Assembly: GCA_947184155.2 (NCBI GenBank)
Contig: CAMXCT020000321.1
Span: forward strand, 204,001-268,000
Reading direction: 5' to 3'
DNA: 64,000 nucleotides
Origin: Cladocopium goreaui
Taxonomy: Eukaryota > Sar > Dinophyceae > Suessiales > Symbiodiniaceae
Made by a program: the position numbers and the translations under genes. The notes under the pieces were generated by a model that saw only the letters and a program-made list of their open reading frames with translations, was not told the origin of the DNA and ran no database searches. Each line of letters starts with the position of its first letter. Position 1 is the stretch's first letter. This document shows, piece by piece, positions 1-12,249 of this stretch.

Positions 1-1720
1 GCTTGGCTGCACTTCAAACGAAAACTGTTGCTTCAAATGTAACATGTGACGTGTCTCAAATCTCAAACCAGTTTTCTCAGCAGAGGTCTCCCTGCAGTGC
101 AGTTGGGCGCTGAGTCTTTGCGGTGTTTATGTAGCTGGTTGTTGTACACATGTTCAGCTGTTTTGTTGGAATGCGAAAGGTTCTCTCTCTGAATTTTGTA
201 AGGCCTGAAGTCAGATTTTTTTGCCGCTTGGGCTACGCTCAGTATTGCCGCAGGGAACGCACAGGAATCAAAGGATCCCGGGCCTTAGCAATCGCTGTGC
301 CCTGTCGTGACTATCAATAGACTCCATTGGTAAATTTCCTGTCACTGTCAATCTGAGATAGTTCAAGCGTTTAGAAGCGAAACCAACACTTTGCAGTTCT
401 TGGTGCTGCATGCTCCCGTTCTTCCCTTTGGTGCTTGTTTTAACTTGACGACAAAGAGTAGCCCATACAGGTTGGTCAATGGCCGGCTTCAAAGGTTCCG
501 GCAATGATTTCTCCCTCAGCAGGTCCAACCTTAGGTTTCGGCCGTCTAACTTTCCTTTCACACAAGTGGAGCATGATGAAGCTACAAAAACATAGAGAAC
601 AAGTGGGAACAAGTCAGAACAAGAAGAAGAGGATCTGCCTTGTGAGCAACACATAGGAATGGTGCAAATCCTTTGCAGTGACTCAGTTTCCTTGACAGGA
701 TTCCAAGTATCAAACCATGTCATCCAAAAAACACATCTAGACTTTGCAAGAGCGGTTTTCAAGAACACTCCTATGAGACCAAAGATGACAAAGGTGTGTT
801 GAGTGTGTTCCGTTGCTTCCCAACCACTCTTCTTGCTGAACAACCGGGACCCTGGCGTTTCGCCACTCTTGCCGGTACCAGCAGTAGTCCATCTTGCTGG
901 TGGGACCTAAACAGCTGCAGGAACTTCCTTCCAAGCATCCTCTTCCCGGCCAAGGACGTGAGGCGGACTTTATTCAAGCGTAACTAGTGACACATTTCTA
1001 TAAAGTGAATAAAGCGCGGTCTATTATCAACACAATATTTGATCATACTGGCAACTTGTACTGAAGAAAAAGTGACACACGCACACCCACTTCGTCTATT
1101 CATGTCTATTCTTTTTCCAGTGAAGCTCTTAGAGCTTGCCTATTTCCATCCAGGCGCGCACACCTGTCCAAGTGAAGGCCTTTCGTGCAAACTTCGTGGC
1201 CGCCTGCGAAAAGTGGAGTCAGGTGGGGTCACATTGGCCCAAAGTCCTGAAAAGTTTGGCATTTTCATCTTGCGAATGGTCCACTGAGTGGTAAACTATA
1301 TCTCCGTAATTTATCACTCAGCTCCAATTCCGTGATCCATAGTCGGCCGGAGGGACAAGTTCACAGGCGCGTGGATTCGAAATGGGAAAACAGACTTGGC
1401 ACCGCAAGGCAGTCATACAGTGATGGACTCTTATTCATGATTTGGCAGTGTTGGAAACTTCTGGCCCCTTCATTAATTCCAACCCTGTCAGACTAAGAAT
1501 CCATTTGATTTATTGAACTATGTTACTATGTTGAACTAAGCAATAGCAGCAATATCCAATATTATCCAATAAATCAACAAATGTTTGAGACAACGATGTC
1601 TTTTGAGACCCGGTTCTCGTAGCCTCGGCTTTGGCCTTCCTCTCATCACCTGGAGGGATCGCACCTGTCCAGGAGAGTAATTTGAGCGAAGTCTACCGAT
1701 ATCATGTAGAAATTTAGTAC

Positions 1721-1768
1721 ATGGATTTAATGGATTTAATGGATTTAATGGATTTGGATGGATTTGGT
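1721..1768. repeat. 9-bp tandem repeat (ATGGATTTA)
   Basis: Three exact copies of ATGGATTTA are followed by degenerate copies ending in GGATTTGG. Simple local duplication with no sign of function. Confidence 0.9.
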
Positions 1769-2473
1769 GTCATGTATTTCACCATGTATTTAGCAGACCT
1801 CCCAACAAACAAGCCAAAAACAAGCGTTGTGTGGGTCTTGCCGACGCGGCGTGGCTCGAGCCTCCAACGCTCAGAGTGTCCTTTTTCAAGTCTCGTCGGA
1901 GCAGGGATGGCACCTGCGGAGCTCGTACAACTCAGGACCACTGGCCCTCTGTCTACACGCCGCAAAAGCAACAGGTTGTGAAGGACAAGTGATTTTCTTC
2001 ATTGAATTCATATGAGGATGACCAGCATGGGTGTTGATTCTGCAAATTTAAGGCCAAAGAGGTACAGCTGGTTTCTTGGTCACAGCCTTTGGATGTCCGA
2101 GTACGAGTAGTAGCTGACTTGGTACACACACATAACTCATATCACCTCCAGAAACAACACCAACAACCTTTTCAGGGAGCTACCCAGTAAATCAGTCTTG
2201 GACTGGACTCATCCGTTCCACCAGGTCCGCTTGGAAATTATATTGTTATTTCTACCCTGCCACCGGAGGGCACCGCGGCCAGCTGCGGCTCCCATCTACT
2301 CTTGTTGTAATACGCAGTCTCTGCCTCAGGTGTTGCGCATCCCAGTGCATCCCATCTCAAGTTGTTTGTGGCTAACAAGTTGAAAGCTCCTTTCAGTGTC
2401 CACAAAGATCACAAAGTCCACAAATAACAATAAACTACCTCAACCGACACTGTCGAGCTGCTACAGTTCTTAC

Positions 2474-2592
2474 CCTGGTTGCAGTACTCTGGACAAACGA
2501 CGTCGCTTGTGCCCTTTCCCATGTCGATGATACAAGCACTTGAGGATCCAACAACACCCGTGGCCGGCTTGAGCTGCCTCGTATGCTTCCAA
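2474..2592 (-). CDS. Coding exon candidate, unknown gene
   Basis: The minus strand reads YEAAQAGHGCCWILKCLYHR and continues with a very basic run (HGKGHKRRRLSRVLQPG) up to a consensus donor, CCAGG then GTAAGAAC. The likely acceptor is TTGGAAG at about 2593-2600. The low-complexity-free composition, the basic cluster and the strong donor argue for a real exon of a split minus-strand gene. No domain is recognised and the neighbouring exons were not identified, so the product is unknown. The upstream boundary is the weaker of the two; the frame stays open for a few codons beyond it. Confidence 0.4.
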
Positions 2593-2782
2593 CAAAAGAT
2601 TTAGGCATAATTAATATCAAGAGTTCAGCTGAAACTTGTATGCTTTTACAAACCATGTCTTGGTGGACATTCATGTAAGAAGAACTAAACAAATGTGTGC
2701 ACAACTCTTCCAGCTTCTCAGTAAATCCGAGAATTCTCTTGTTTAAAGCTTGGCATCCATTCGGCCAGACGGGTAGTCACAT

Positions 2783-2824
2783 GACATCACTGTGACATCA
2801 CTGTGACATCACTGTGACATCACA
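2783..2824. repeat. 11-bp tandem repeat (GACATCACTGT)
   Basis: Three exact copies of GACATCACTGT and a partial fourth. Confidence 0.9.
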
Positions 2825-4567
2825 TGACCCCATTCCTCCGCCTGCTGATCTGTGCAACAGTCATGGTGGGCTGGAAGTCCAACGTCAGGATTGGGACCTT
2901 TGGCATCTCCTGTTATGACCCCACGGCTTAAATATGCTTAAATTGGAGTGGCTAACCTGGCTATCTTCGTTTCGAACCGGGCGTAGCCGAGAGACAGCTT
3001 CAACCGACAAAAGGACAACCATCGGTCAACTAGGCTCTGAAGAATACACGGCAGATTGCAGGATCTAGTAGGCAGCGCCAGAAAGGTTTCGTATTTTCAA
3101 CGAGGTCCCTCACAAAACTGTCCAGCATGCTTGAAAGACCTGTGACTTGCTCCTGAGCGTAGCTCCCAAAATACAGGACACTTGAGATTGCCACAGCAGA
3201 GGATTTTGGGAATAAATTACTTCAATGAAGGCCATTTTTTTCACATTCACTCAAACCATGTAACTTCATCCATCGGACCCCCCCGTCCAAACGAGCTGTT
3301 CGAATGAGGCCCCAAAGTGTGACCTCAGCAAAGGCTACGACTACCTGGTGCTTCAGGTTGAACAGCCAAGACCCATTTCAACCCTATTTCAGCATTCACA
3401 CAGATATGGGAAATTATGACTGCAATCGCTTTGCAATTTACAACTTATAACGCTTTTGAAGCCAGCAATTCAATCATTGACCGAATTGCAGCATGCATCA
3501 TGCTTGCCCGAGTTTTCCGAGCTACACGCACTCTCCACACAACTGTGAATGAAATCTAAGTGCGCTGGCTGCAGCGACACTAGTCATGCTTCCATAGGTA
3601 ATGTCACCGCAAAGACGTCCATAAACACCCCCTGGCTCTCAGCTCACAAAAAAGGTACTGCGATGCCAAGGTGAGCCCTTGCTCTCCTTCCACAATTGTA
3701 CAGGATCACCGAAATTACTGGTAGATCCAGAGCCCTTCTAGACACGGCAACTCATTCTGAAACAACCAGCCTTGCCAAACGCAGTTGGTCAGACATGAAT
3801 ATTCAGACATTCAGACATATTCAGACAATAGTTCTCAAAATTTCTCAAACATGTCAGAGCGACTTGTCTGAACGATCACAGGAACTTTCGGAATATCGCC
3901 CTTGGCCATGGCCTTTGTCATCAACCGGGCAAGATATAGCCTGCCCCAGGTTACATACAAATTTCAAATGCTTTCTTTCGGCACATCTCCTTGCAAACCA
4001 GGACAGATTCGCAAATTCTGCAAAAAATTCTGCAAATTGAAGCCCAAGACATCCAAGACAGACCATCCGAACACCCCAAGCTGCAAGAACCGATCATGTG
4101 ATGACAACAATGACCACATATGACCACATTTCTCTCCACGACCGTCACCGTCGTGCTCAGCCCTGCTCAGCCCCGCACACCAATGAGGTCCATCAGCTCC
4201 AGGCACATCTGCGTCGTGCAGTTCTCGGACCTTGAAGCGGCCCACGGCGGTATGTCAACACAGCCAACACATGTCCCAAACTGTCCCAACCAGGCTAACA
4301 TATCTGACATATCCTAACCTTTTTGTACTTTGCAAAACAATATCAAGACTACAGAGAAATCAATCAATATGCAAGAATTGCAAAGAGTCTCGTGAAGCTC
4401 CATCAGGAACTTTCGACCCACAAGTCCATGCGATAAGTTTCTTCGCCCTTTCTAGCAATGACTGAGCAGCTCACATAGCAGCTCCAAAGATCACACATTG
4501 AGAAGGTGGTCTCTCATCCGCTTCCTATCGAACGGACGTGAGGCAGCAAGACTTCAATGGTCAACAC

Positions 4568-4597
4568 TGGTGAAACATGGTGAAACATGGTGAAACC
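4568..4597. repeat. 10-bp tandem repeat (TGGTGAAACA)
   Basis: Three copies of TGGTGAAACA, the last ending in C. It is followed at once by irregular copies of TATAGC(A/C) to about 4640. Confidence 0.85.
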
Positions 4598-5712
4598 TAT
4601 AGCCTATAGCATCATATAGCAATGCTTATAGCATCTATAGCACTGAAACATTGCAACATTGGGGAGATCATCTCGCACCATCTATGCCGCGCCGGTGCCA
4701 ACATTTTGTTGAGCTAAGGCAGCTAAGGTCCAGGCAGAAGCAGCATCTACTACTGTCCTGGAGAAAGATCTGCAGCGATCTGCGTGCTTTCCCACTTCAC
4801 AATCACCAAGGGTGCAACGCCACATACCAAAGAGTAAGGGAGTTCCAAAATCTAAATGAGATCAATGATCAATCCTACAGCCATCAACCGACATATCAAC
4901 AAAAATCTTGTGCTGGCAGCGTCTGGACACCGTAGCAGCCCTAGCGAATCAGACGTCGGACAATCCACTAAGTCACTAAGTAGTCACTAATCATCACCAG
5001 TCCATGGTGATCTCCTTGGCGTACCCCAGTAGTTTCTGCCGGAGGCCACAATATCCAGCAAAGAGCCGGGAACCTTAGTCGAATTTAGTCGATGTTGCAG
5101 CTGCAAAGGAATCAAGTTGAATCAAGTTACCAAAATGAAAGCAGCTTCCAAGCACCCTCAATGACTTTTGTTTGTTCACCCAAGCAGGCTTCTCGGGAGC
5201 CAAGGATACCAATTCTCCTGGGCTTCCAGCACGACTATGTCTAAGATGGCATGCTTGAGGCCCAGCAGGAGACAAGAGAATACCTCCAAAATCTCCAAAT
5301 CAAAGCACGATTTTCAACTTGGGATATCTTGTGATCCACAAGCACAACAAATTGCAGCAAATCAAGCCGAATCTGATTAGCTCTCAAGCCTTGCCATGCT
5401 ATATGCGGGGGGTTAGAGGAATAAGGCTGCAAAACATCGGTAGCCCGGCAGCCATTACGAGGCATTTACGATCCCCATGTTGACAAACGCTGCTTGGAAT
5501 GCGCCTGAATTCTCAATGCTGGGCCTGGCACTTGCCATTCACTGATGCAATCAATATGGGTTGTCTTGAACGCGTTGTGACCTCCTGTTCGTTTTGACAG
5601 TTTCTCTTGATTTCCAAAAGCAAAACATCCCTAGCTGAAATTGCTGCCAGGACAGACTGGGATTTGCAATCCAAGTTGCAACAATCCAATATCAACTCCT
5701 AAAACCTAAGCT

Positions 5713-5765
5713 CAATATAGCTTAATATAGCTTAATTAATATAGCTTAATTAATATAGCTTAATC
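5713..5765. repeat. AATATAGCTT tandem repeat
   Basis: Four copies of the core AATATAGCTT, spaced alternately by 10 and 14 bp because some copies carry an extra AATT. Confidence 0.85.
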
Positions 5766-6513
5766 AGTCTCCCCTGGAGGCCGCAACTGGGCCTCTTGGG
5801 AGTTGTCATCCGCAGCTGTGCCTCGGTGTCATGCCATGCATGCCATATCCATGACGCCCGTCCCAAATCATTGGTGCCCTGAGAAATCGGCAGTCATCTG
5901 CCGCGCGCGCTCGATGTTTGCCTTCACAAGCTCCTGAAGATCGATAGAACCACAGTTTCGGCAGTGTAGGAAATTAAGCTGGCATGATCTGGCATGATGA
6001 TCTTGATATCTGATACATCCTCATGTCTCTACTGTCTCTAGCTTTATGTGCAACCTATGGTGCACAAAGGTTGTCGCACCTCGTTGACCTTGTCGCCACT
6101 GCGGCGGCAGCAGCTCAACACCTGGAGCCAGGGAGGTTCGTTGGGTGGGTTGAGAAAATGATTTTTTTATTGATGTCTTGATTTGCTTATCATACTATGT
6201 CATTTGTCCATTTAGTTCTTGAGCTAAAAAAGGACAGGCACTTGTGAAGGGTCTGACACTATTCTGAAGGCGGCTCGCAGATTTATGCAAAGGATGTGTT
6301 TTCTGCAGGAGCGATATCTTTCGCAACAAACCTTTGATCTGCACTGAACAAAATAAGAAGCGGACAGACTATATGTCCAAGCAGTTCTCAGCTTTCTGAG
6401 GGATCCAAAGCCGAAGTTGTCACACAAATGAATCTTGAAGCACAGCCAGTATGATTTTAGGTCGGTTTAGCCAACAAAAACTCTCCTCAGGTGTCAAAGC
6501 GAGCTCGGCGAGC

Positions 6514-7203
6514 TCAAGCAAAGTAGACATTCGCACCCCGGGCGTTCAATTCCATTTTGTAGGCCTCGCTGGCAAAATAGTTTTTTAGCGTCGGCAAGGT
6601 CTTGAAGGCCTCATAGAAGGCCTTGCACTTGGGGAACTCAGCGAAAATGTCAGGTCCTCCGATAAATTCAGACAGCATTCTGTGCTGGTCCAACATCTCC
6701 CAAATATGGAAGTCGGCCACACCAGGGCCGTCTTTCAGGACAAACCACTTGCCACCACTGAGGTTGTCCTTGAAGGCCAGCAGACTTTCAAACTTTGCGA
6801 AGGGTGCTTTGCCCACTATTTCTTTTGCTTTGGCATCGAACTCTGCTTGGTTTCTCACCGCATTCTTGTGAGGGTAGGACAAATAGATCATGCCGTTGCG
6901 GACGTCGTAGATCTCACACAACAACTCCTGTGTTCGAATCTTCTGCGCTTCAGTGGTGCCATTCATGCCATATTTGTCCCCCAAATAGTTGAGGATGGCA
7001 TTCGTCTGGCAAATGCAGTTGTCGCCATCGACCAGGTATGGCAAGTTTGCCAAAGGGTTCATGGCCAAAATGGCTGGTTTTCGATCCTTGAACCAATCCT
7101 CACCAGTGGAGTACTGTTTGTCGACATACTTGGCCTCCTTGTACTCCAGAATCATGCGGAAGGGCGCACCCAAACCTCGGATCTTCCAATAGCCAAATTC
7201 CAT
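6514..7203 (-). CDS. Glutathione S-transferase, Mu-like
   Basis: Single-exon gene of 229 codons from the ATG at 7203 to TGA at 6514. It should conjugate reduced glutathione to electrophiles in the cytosol. The N-terminal thioredoxin-like half opens with EFGYWKIRG, matching the Mu-class start with its catalytic Tyr (here Tyr5). It continues with NLPYLVDG (53-60, the cis-proline that holds glutathione) and QTNAILNYLG (66-75, the SNAIL-type glutathione motif). The all-helical half contains the helix-6 capping region VADFHIWEMLDQHR. Length fits the usual 215-230 residues. The frame stays open upstream to 7305, so a non-ATG extension or an upstream exon ending at CCCGGCAG is possible. I prefer the ATG because family members start two to four residues before GYW. 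Its neighbour on the same strand is the split coiled-coil gene at 7664-9973. Confidence 0.9.
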   Translation of the reverse strand: MEFGYWKIRGLGAPFRMILEYKEAKYVDKQYSTGEDWFKDRKPAILAMNPLANLPYLVDGDNCICQTNAILNYLGDKYGMNGTTEAQKIRTQELLCEIYDVRNGMIYLSYPHKNAVRNQAEFDAKAKEIVGKAPFAKFESLLAFKDNLSGGKWFVLKDGPGVADFHIWEMLDQHRMLSEFIGGPDIFAEFPKCKAFYEAFKTLPTLKNYFASEAYKMELNARGANVYFA

Positions 7204-7663
7204 GAGCACTGGGCGCGGAATGGCGCGGACCAGAGAATCCGGAGTGACTAGGCCATTTGACACTGCCGGGATTGGCAGCCAGCTGAGCCAAGGAGCAAAT
7301 CCGATCTATCCAGAATCTCTTGAAAACTCATCTCGACTCATAAGTCATACGAGTTAAGTCGTCATAAGTCTTACAAATGTTATAGCAGCACAGGGAGGCA
7401 CCTCTCGAGCATGGCACAGACCATCTTCCAGGTCGCCACGGGTGAAGTAGCCGTTGGCCAGCGCAAAGTGTGCAGAACTGGCAGCTCAGAGAACATCCAT
7501 ATGGCCCATGATCTATGTACGCTTGACATGACGCGACTACAGCTACACAGCATCTTCTCCTTTCAAGTCCTTTCATGTCCTTTTCCTTCAAAGTCGTTTG
7601 AGTCTCCAAGAGTTGCAGTTTTGAGAGTGCTGCTATGTGCTGCTTGCTGTCTTAAGACTCTCG

Positions 7664-9973
7664 CTACAATCCAACGAAGTCATCAGACTCCTTGTAGATT
7701 CCCAAGGCGGCCTGCCACACCAGATGAATTATTTGCTCCCGAAGCCCGGCACATTTTTCCCAGGGTCCTTTGCCACATTTGAGACCAGTACCATCACACA
7801 ACAACCAAACCAAACTTGAGAGCTCAAATACACCAAAATAGTCATGAAAGATATGAAAGCTGAAATTATGCCTGTCATCTCAAAGTAACTCAACGGATTC
7901 CAATCTCCTAATCTCCTGTCCGCTCTAAGAAAGCTCTGTTCGATGGATCACGTGTCAACTCGTAAACCCAGACACAGCCCTTCCGAACAGTCAGGGATGG
8001 TGAGGGCATTCCCCACCTGCAGGTAGCGCATCCCTTCAGCACTTGCTTGGTTTTCAGCCAGCAAAGCTTGGCCCAGGACCTTGGGCAACTTGGACGCTGA
8101 ATGATGCTGCTTCCTTTCAAGTTTGCATCACAGAGACAACCTAGCAGGACCTAGCAGGACCTAGCAAATTGCTGCTAGTCAATAGTTTGCGCTCTGTATT
8201 CTCAACAAACAAGTCATGTAGCTGCAAACTTTGAACTTTCCACGTAGCATGTGCCACAAGGATTGAAGCAACGTTGCGTACTGTAAAGGTCTCAAAACAG
8301 TTCAGAAAACATCTTTCCAGGTGTGGGCGGGCTACAAAGCCACAATTCCCGCAATGCCTACGCTTTCAGTTCAGAAATCTCGAGCCCAAGATCCCATCAT
8401 CCCTCTACGACAAGACACCACCATGGCTGATGCTTGTCCAGCAGAGTGCTTCCTGAAAATGTTCACAGAGGTCACTGCAAGCGCTCTAAGCCACACAGTT
8501 CCAGAACCTAAATCACCAAACCATCAGCAAAGTGTTCACGCTCTCCCTCCCCTTATACCTTAACTTATTCAGTTATTCCTGTGTTATTAGGCAAGTCGTT
8601 GAGCTGTTTAGCAAGACTTGCTTACGCAAGACTTACTTACAAAGCGTTTTGAATTGTGGGAGCTGATCTTCCTTGCAATAGAAACAGCTCTGATCGAAGA
8701 CACCGCCACTCCACTCTCTGGCGGTGGGCCTTTCAACACATCTGGCCAGCTGCTCTTTGGACCTCTTGATGGCACCCACTTTGTCACCCCTGGCAGGCCG
8801 ACCACGTTGGCACCATAGAAAAAGAGCCAAAGAAAATAACTATATATATATATAAGTTGTTTTTCTCCCCAGCGGTTCGTGTTGAGTCTCAGCAAAGTCA
8901 AGATCTGGCACCTGCGCAACAGGATCTCTGCCACATTGGAGGTGGCTTGGGCTTCCTTCTCAATGTCGTCAGCTTCCTTTGCCTGCCGGTTTCAAGCGAG
9001 ACATCAGAGCAGCAGCATTCCTAGACCACTGCTCCACCTGTCCTACTGTCCAAGCTCTGTTTACGCGGGATGGCATGCCATCCTCTGGTAGAAATCTTTT
9101 TGTGGGCACATGGAACCCAGTCTTGGATACATGACCATCCCATCATACTTTGATTCCACCTTCATCTCAGCCATCTCCGCATACTTCAGAGCTTCAGCTT
9201 CGTTCTGTGAAGACAAACAAGCCGAGACCAAGCGTAGCAAAGCAGCCGCCTGGGGAGGTATAGAGAAAGACTGTTGGGGTCAGGCGATGATGTCTTCCAA
9301 ACTGCAAATTCAACATCTAGGAAACAGGAGGATTGGCCAACAGTACAAGTTCCTGTAAAAGTAGTTAGAAAGACTTCTTAAAGAAGCTCTAAAACAATCT
9401 AAAACAGGTTTCTAACAGCCAACCTGGTGGTCAGCTCTAAAACGTGGTTTCAGCTGGCCTCCTTGGATTTGTTGCCACTGGCCTGAGGGACAAGGGACAT
9501 TAGAACACCAGACTTGTTCCAAGCTGAACTGTAGATCAGAATATCATGGAATATCGAAATATACCTAATATATGATATATATATATATATGATTATATTA
9601 TTATATGATTGTAAATTATATATTATATGTATGTATCAGAGATAAACTAGAACTTAGAAATGAAATCAACCAAAGCATGCTTTCGTGCATTCATCACAAT
9701 TAGCTGCCTGCGTGACAGCTAGGGCTTCTTGTCCAGTGGCCAACGCGGAGTCACCCTGAGGCGGGTCAAATGGAGCCCCCAGCTCATATGGACTCCATCA
9801 ACATGCATGAAACAGCTCAGCAGCAGGAAGTTTGTCCTGTGATGGACAGTGATGTCTTCACACTGAACGAATGCCGAAGGCCAATCCGACGGACGAGTGG
9901 CTTTCTGTGAGCTCAGCTGCAACTCGGAGATGATCTGCAAGCATTCAAGCTCGCCATCCTGATCCAGGGACAT
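7664..9973 (-). CDS. Split gene encoding a helical, coiled-coil-like protein, unknown
   Basis: Five or more exons on the minus strand. Phase-matched chain: 9160-9249 (30 codons), 8912-8982, 8641-8789, 8017-8096. Each has an AG acceptor (CCCCAG, CGGCAG, TGCCAG, TTCAG) and a GT donor (GTGGAA, GTGCCA, GTAAGT, GTGGGG). Joined, phases 0, 2 and 1 match exactly and give a long helical, charged stretch: LRLVSACLSSQNEAEALKYA, then AKEADDIEKEAQATSNVAEI, then a Lys/Arg-rich and Cys-containing part, then SKLPKVLGQALLAENQASAE. A probable first exon at 9755-9973 (SLDQDGELECLQIISELQLS, donor GTGACT) ends in the right phase. A terminal exon at about 7664-7785 reads GLREQIIHLVWQAALGIYKE and stops at TAG; its join is unresolved. 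I do not recognise the family. Exon phase agreement makes the gene convincing; the function is open. Confidence 0.6.
8140..8166. repeat. 10-bp tandem repeat (CCTAGCAGGA)
   Basis: Two and a half copies of CCTAGCAGGA, immediately 5' (minus strand) of the exon at 8017-8096, inside an intron. Confidence 0.8.
9556..9637. repeat. AT-rich microsatellite
   Basis: Irregular TA/TAT runs including (TA)8 and TTATAT copies; probably intronic between minus-strand exons. Confidence 0.8.
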
Positions 9974-10436
9974 TGTCACAAACCACAGAAAAGGCCAGAG
10001 TGGAAACCGTCAACTGAACACAGCTGGACAATGTTTGTTTTGCATCTAGTACTTGCAAAAGAAACGTGTTTTCCTAAAGGCCCAAAGGTCTGGTTTGATT
10101 TTGTTTCAAGCCCTCTTCAAATTCTTCACGGTTGAGCGCCCTATGTTGGCTTGCACTCAGCCACAAAGCAGGAGACCGCAGGGTCTCGGAGGCTGGGGAT
10201 CAAGGAGACTGAACCGAACATTGTCAACCCATCACCCACCCATCTCAACCCTGTAACCCGGTAATCATCTTGGTATCTCAGCATATCTCAGCTGTCGCCT
10301 GGTTCTTGCCTTCTTGCATGAAGCTTCTGGCTTTCTGCATGGACTCAATGGCGCTGCTAACGCCTCAGCGACTCATCTGCAAATGAACAGGTGCTTTTTC
10401 AATCCACCCAAAACTGATGTACATGTTTCATAGTGT

Positions 10437-11054
10437 TTAATCGTTCTTAAAACTTAGGTGCTCTCTTCCGTTGGGGAACTCATCAAAATGCACTGCATGC
10501 TGAGTGGGCTCTGCTAGTCCCCGGCCTTTGCTGCCACCCATGGCCGCATAGATCTGCGACTGCGCGTAGCAAATGTTGGCCTGCTGACATTGTGCTCATC
10601 AAAATTCCGAACTATTCTGAACTATTCTGAAGTATTCTGAACTATTCTGAACTTACGTGGCTTAGGTCATCTGGTCACTCAGCACCTGGACCCCCGCAAT
10701 GCCTTCTCCACTGCGGTCCCGATGAGTGCTTTTTCCAAAGCCTAGAGTGTCAAGCCCACAGCCCGCTCGAGTGCAGGATACTAGCTAAGCCCCACATTGT
10801 CACCTGCAATAGTGGTATACCTCGAAATCAGTAGGAACATAGCTGCCATAGGGTGCAGGCGCAAGCTGCCGTAGTAGAACCATAATTAGTCGTTGATTTG
10901 TATCGATCCATGACCCAGTCATCTTCTCTTCATCCAAACTCACATTTAAAAGCCGCTTGTCAACATATGTCAACATTGACGCCGTGGCCCCGGCTGTGAG
11001 GGCGTCATTGAACTTTTGCTGCCTCAATCGAGAATTCAGCAAAGACAAATGCAT
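10437..11054 (-). CDS. 3' part of a split gene, unknown product
   Basis: Three coding blocks on the minus strand. Block A (10821-11054) opens with ATG and reads MHLSLLNSRLRQQKFNDALT onward for 78 codons to a GTATAC donor. Block B (10686-10741) follows an acceptor CTCTAG in the matching phase and reads ALEKALIGTAVEKALRGS before a GTGCTG donor. Block C (10437 to about 10580-10586) reads ANICYAQSQIYAAMGGSKGR and ends GREHLSFKND at TAA. The join between B and C does not match in phase with the obvious sites, so a small exon or a non-GT donor is missing. No domain is recognised. More exon candidates lie upstream on the same strand (11333-12139), so the ATG of block A may be internal. Confidence 0.5.
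10611..10650. repeat. 10-bp tandem repeat (ACTATTCTGA)
   Basis: Four copies of ACTATTCTGA, the third with one substitution, just 5' (minus strand) of the terminal exon of the split gene. Confidence 0.9.
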
Positions 11055-11332
11055 CCCCAGAACAAGAACGTAGTTTCACCTTTTTGAAGGCGTAGAACCA
11101 CAAGCACAAAAAATGGAATGACGTCTTTGTCACCGATCATGAGAAGACTCATCCCCCCCGGCGGACACCAAAGTGTCCCTTTCTTCACAGCAGAGCGGCG
11201 ACAGGTACAGCACCGCCAATGAGCGAAGAGACTTCACCTGCCCTGCCTGGCCAATTGGGGCATAGGGTATCCACAAGTGTAAGTTATTCCAACCATTCCA
11301 GGAAAGTACTTCAATATATTCAATCACAAACA

Positions 11333-12139
11333 AAGTTTCAGCCGTGCCTGGTCACCCAAGCTGGAGAATCCAGCCACAGCCTACAGGAGCAATACTGGCA
11401 GGGGCTCAAATGTGTGCCGCAGGCTCCTACAGTATTCAGTAGCTCATGCAACAGAGGTTGTCCGAACAGAGACAGGCAAAAAATGGCAAAAGATCATTGG
11501 GATGATTTCGGAAAATAAAATCCTTGAGTCTAGTTGAGCATCTGCAGAATTCTGAACCCATTCGACAACGGGCCTCTTCAACCAGCGTTCTGGCACCCTC
11601 CATAGCACCCATGGAATAAAACACTGCCGCCACTCGGAGCAGGCACGGTGCCTCCTGGACCCATGCAAGGCTTTGTTGCAACCAGATGATGAATTCATCC
11701 TGAATTATGAAACATTCTTGTCCTCATCCTCATCTTGTGACCATCAGGCTCACCCCATTCCCACCAACCCCACCGACAACAGTTTGGAAACAAGGACAAC
11801 AACACCAAACATGCAAACATTCATGTGCTCACCCAGTAGCAAGAGTACCGACAGCAGAGAACAGCAAAACAGCAAATGCAACCTAAAGAATCTTATTGTC
11901 GTTGTCAGTTTCATGGTCCCCTCAACTCAGATCTGCTTTCACCTTCTGGCTTGTGAAACCAAAATCAAGGGGACATGCAGAGCAAGGTCCTTCCCTGTTT
12001 GCATGTTTGTGTGTGTGCGCACGTGTGACAAGGTGCATGTCTTCCATATCTTCCATGCAATAACTGATGGCTCTCACCGTCCCACCTCTTTCTTGCTAGA
12101 GCGGACACGATCACGAATTTCCTCCTCAGTTTTTGCTGC
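11333..12139 (-). other. Cluster of candidate exons of a minus-strand split gene
   Basis: Three stretches look coding. 12086-12139 reads AAKTEEEIRDRVRSSKKE between an AG acceptor and a GTGGGA donor, exactly 18 codons in phase 0 at both ends. About 11560-11665 reads VAAVFYSMGAMEGARTLVEE. About 11333-11380 begins after CTGTAG and reads AVAGFSSLGDQARLKL. They may be upstream exons of the gene at 10437-11054, but I could not join them with full phase agreement. A 184-codon open frame on the opposite strand (11673-12227) is Ser/Thr-rich and looks like a shadow. Confidence 0.4.
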
Positions 12140-12249
12140 CTTGGAGCAAACATGCAAATTGCCGGTCCGAAGTCTTGAGGCAAATGAATCTCCCCAAAGT
12201 TCGGCGGGGTTGCAGGTACAAAACTAGAAAAGTGGTCTCTCCTCAAAAT

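Larger units (their letters stand above)
1..6513. other. Left flank without a complete recognisable gene
   Basis: No complete gene can be built here. The stretch is moderately AT-rich and carries many short tandem duplications of 9-14 bp (listed separately). Coding-like fragments appear on the minus strand: a good exon candidate at about 2474-2592, and an open stretch near 4160-4250 that reads TAVGRFKVRELHDADVPGAD. An open frame at 268-843 on the minus strand is long but begins at TTG and resembles nothing I know. The region is best read as introns and intergenic sequence of minus-strand genes. Confidence 0.5.

Noticed and set aside
268-843. 191-codon minus-strand frame as a gene
   Set aside because: Opens with TTG, has no recognisable domain, mixed Cys/Ser-rich composition and no splice or leader context.
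946-960. CCAAGGACGTG as another copy of the stem-loop element
   Set aside because: Only the loop word is present; flanking bases do not pair and it lies far from the block.
11673-12227. 184-codon plus-strand protein
   Set aside because: Ser/Thr/Cys-rich without domains; a phase-0 exon with good splice sites lies on the opposite strand at 12086-12139.
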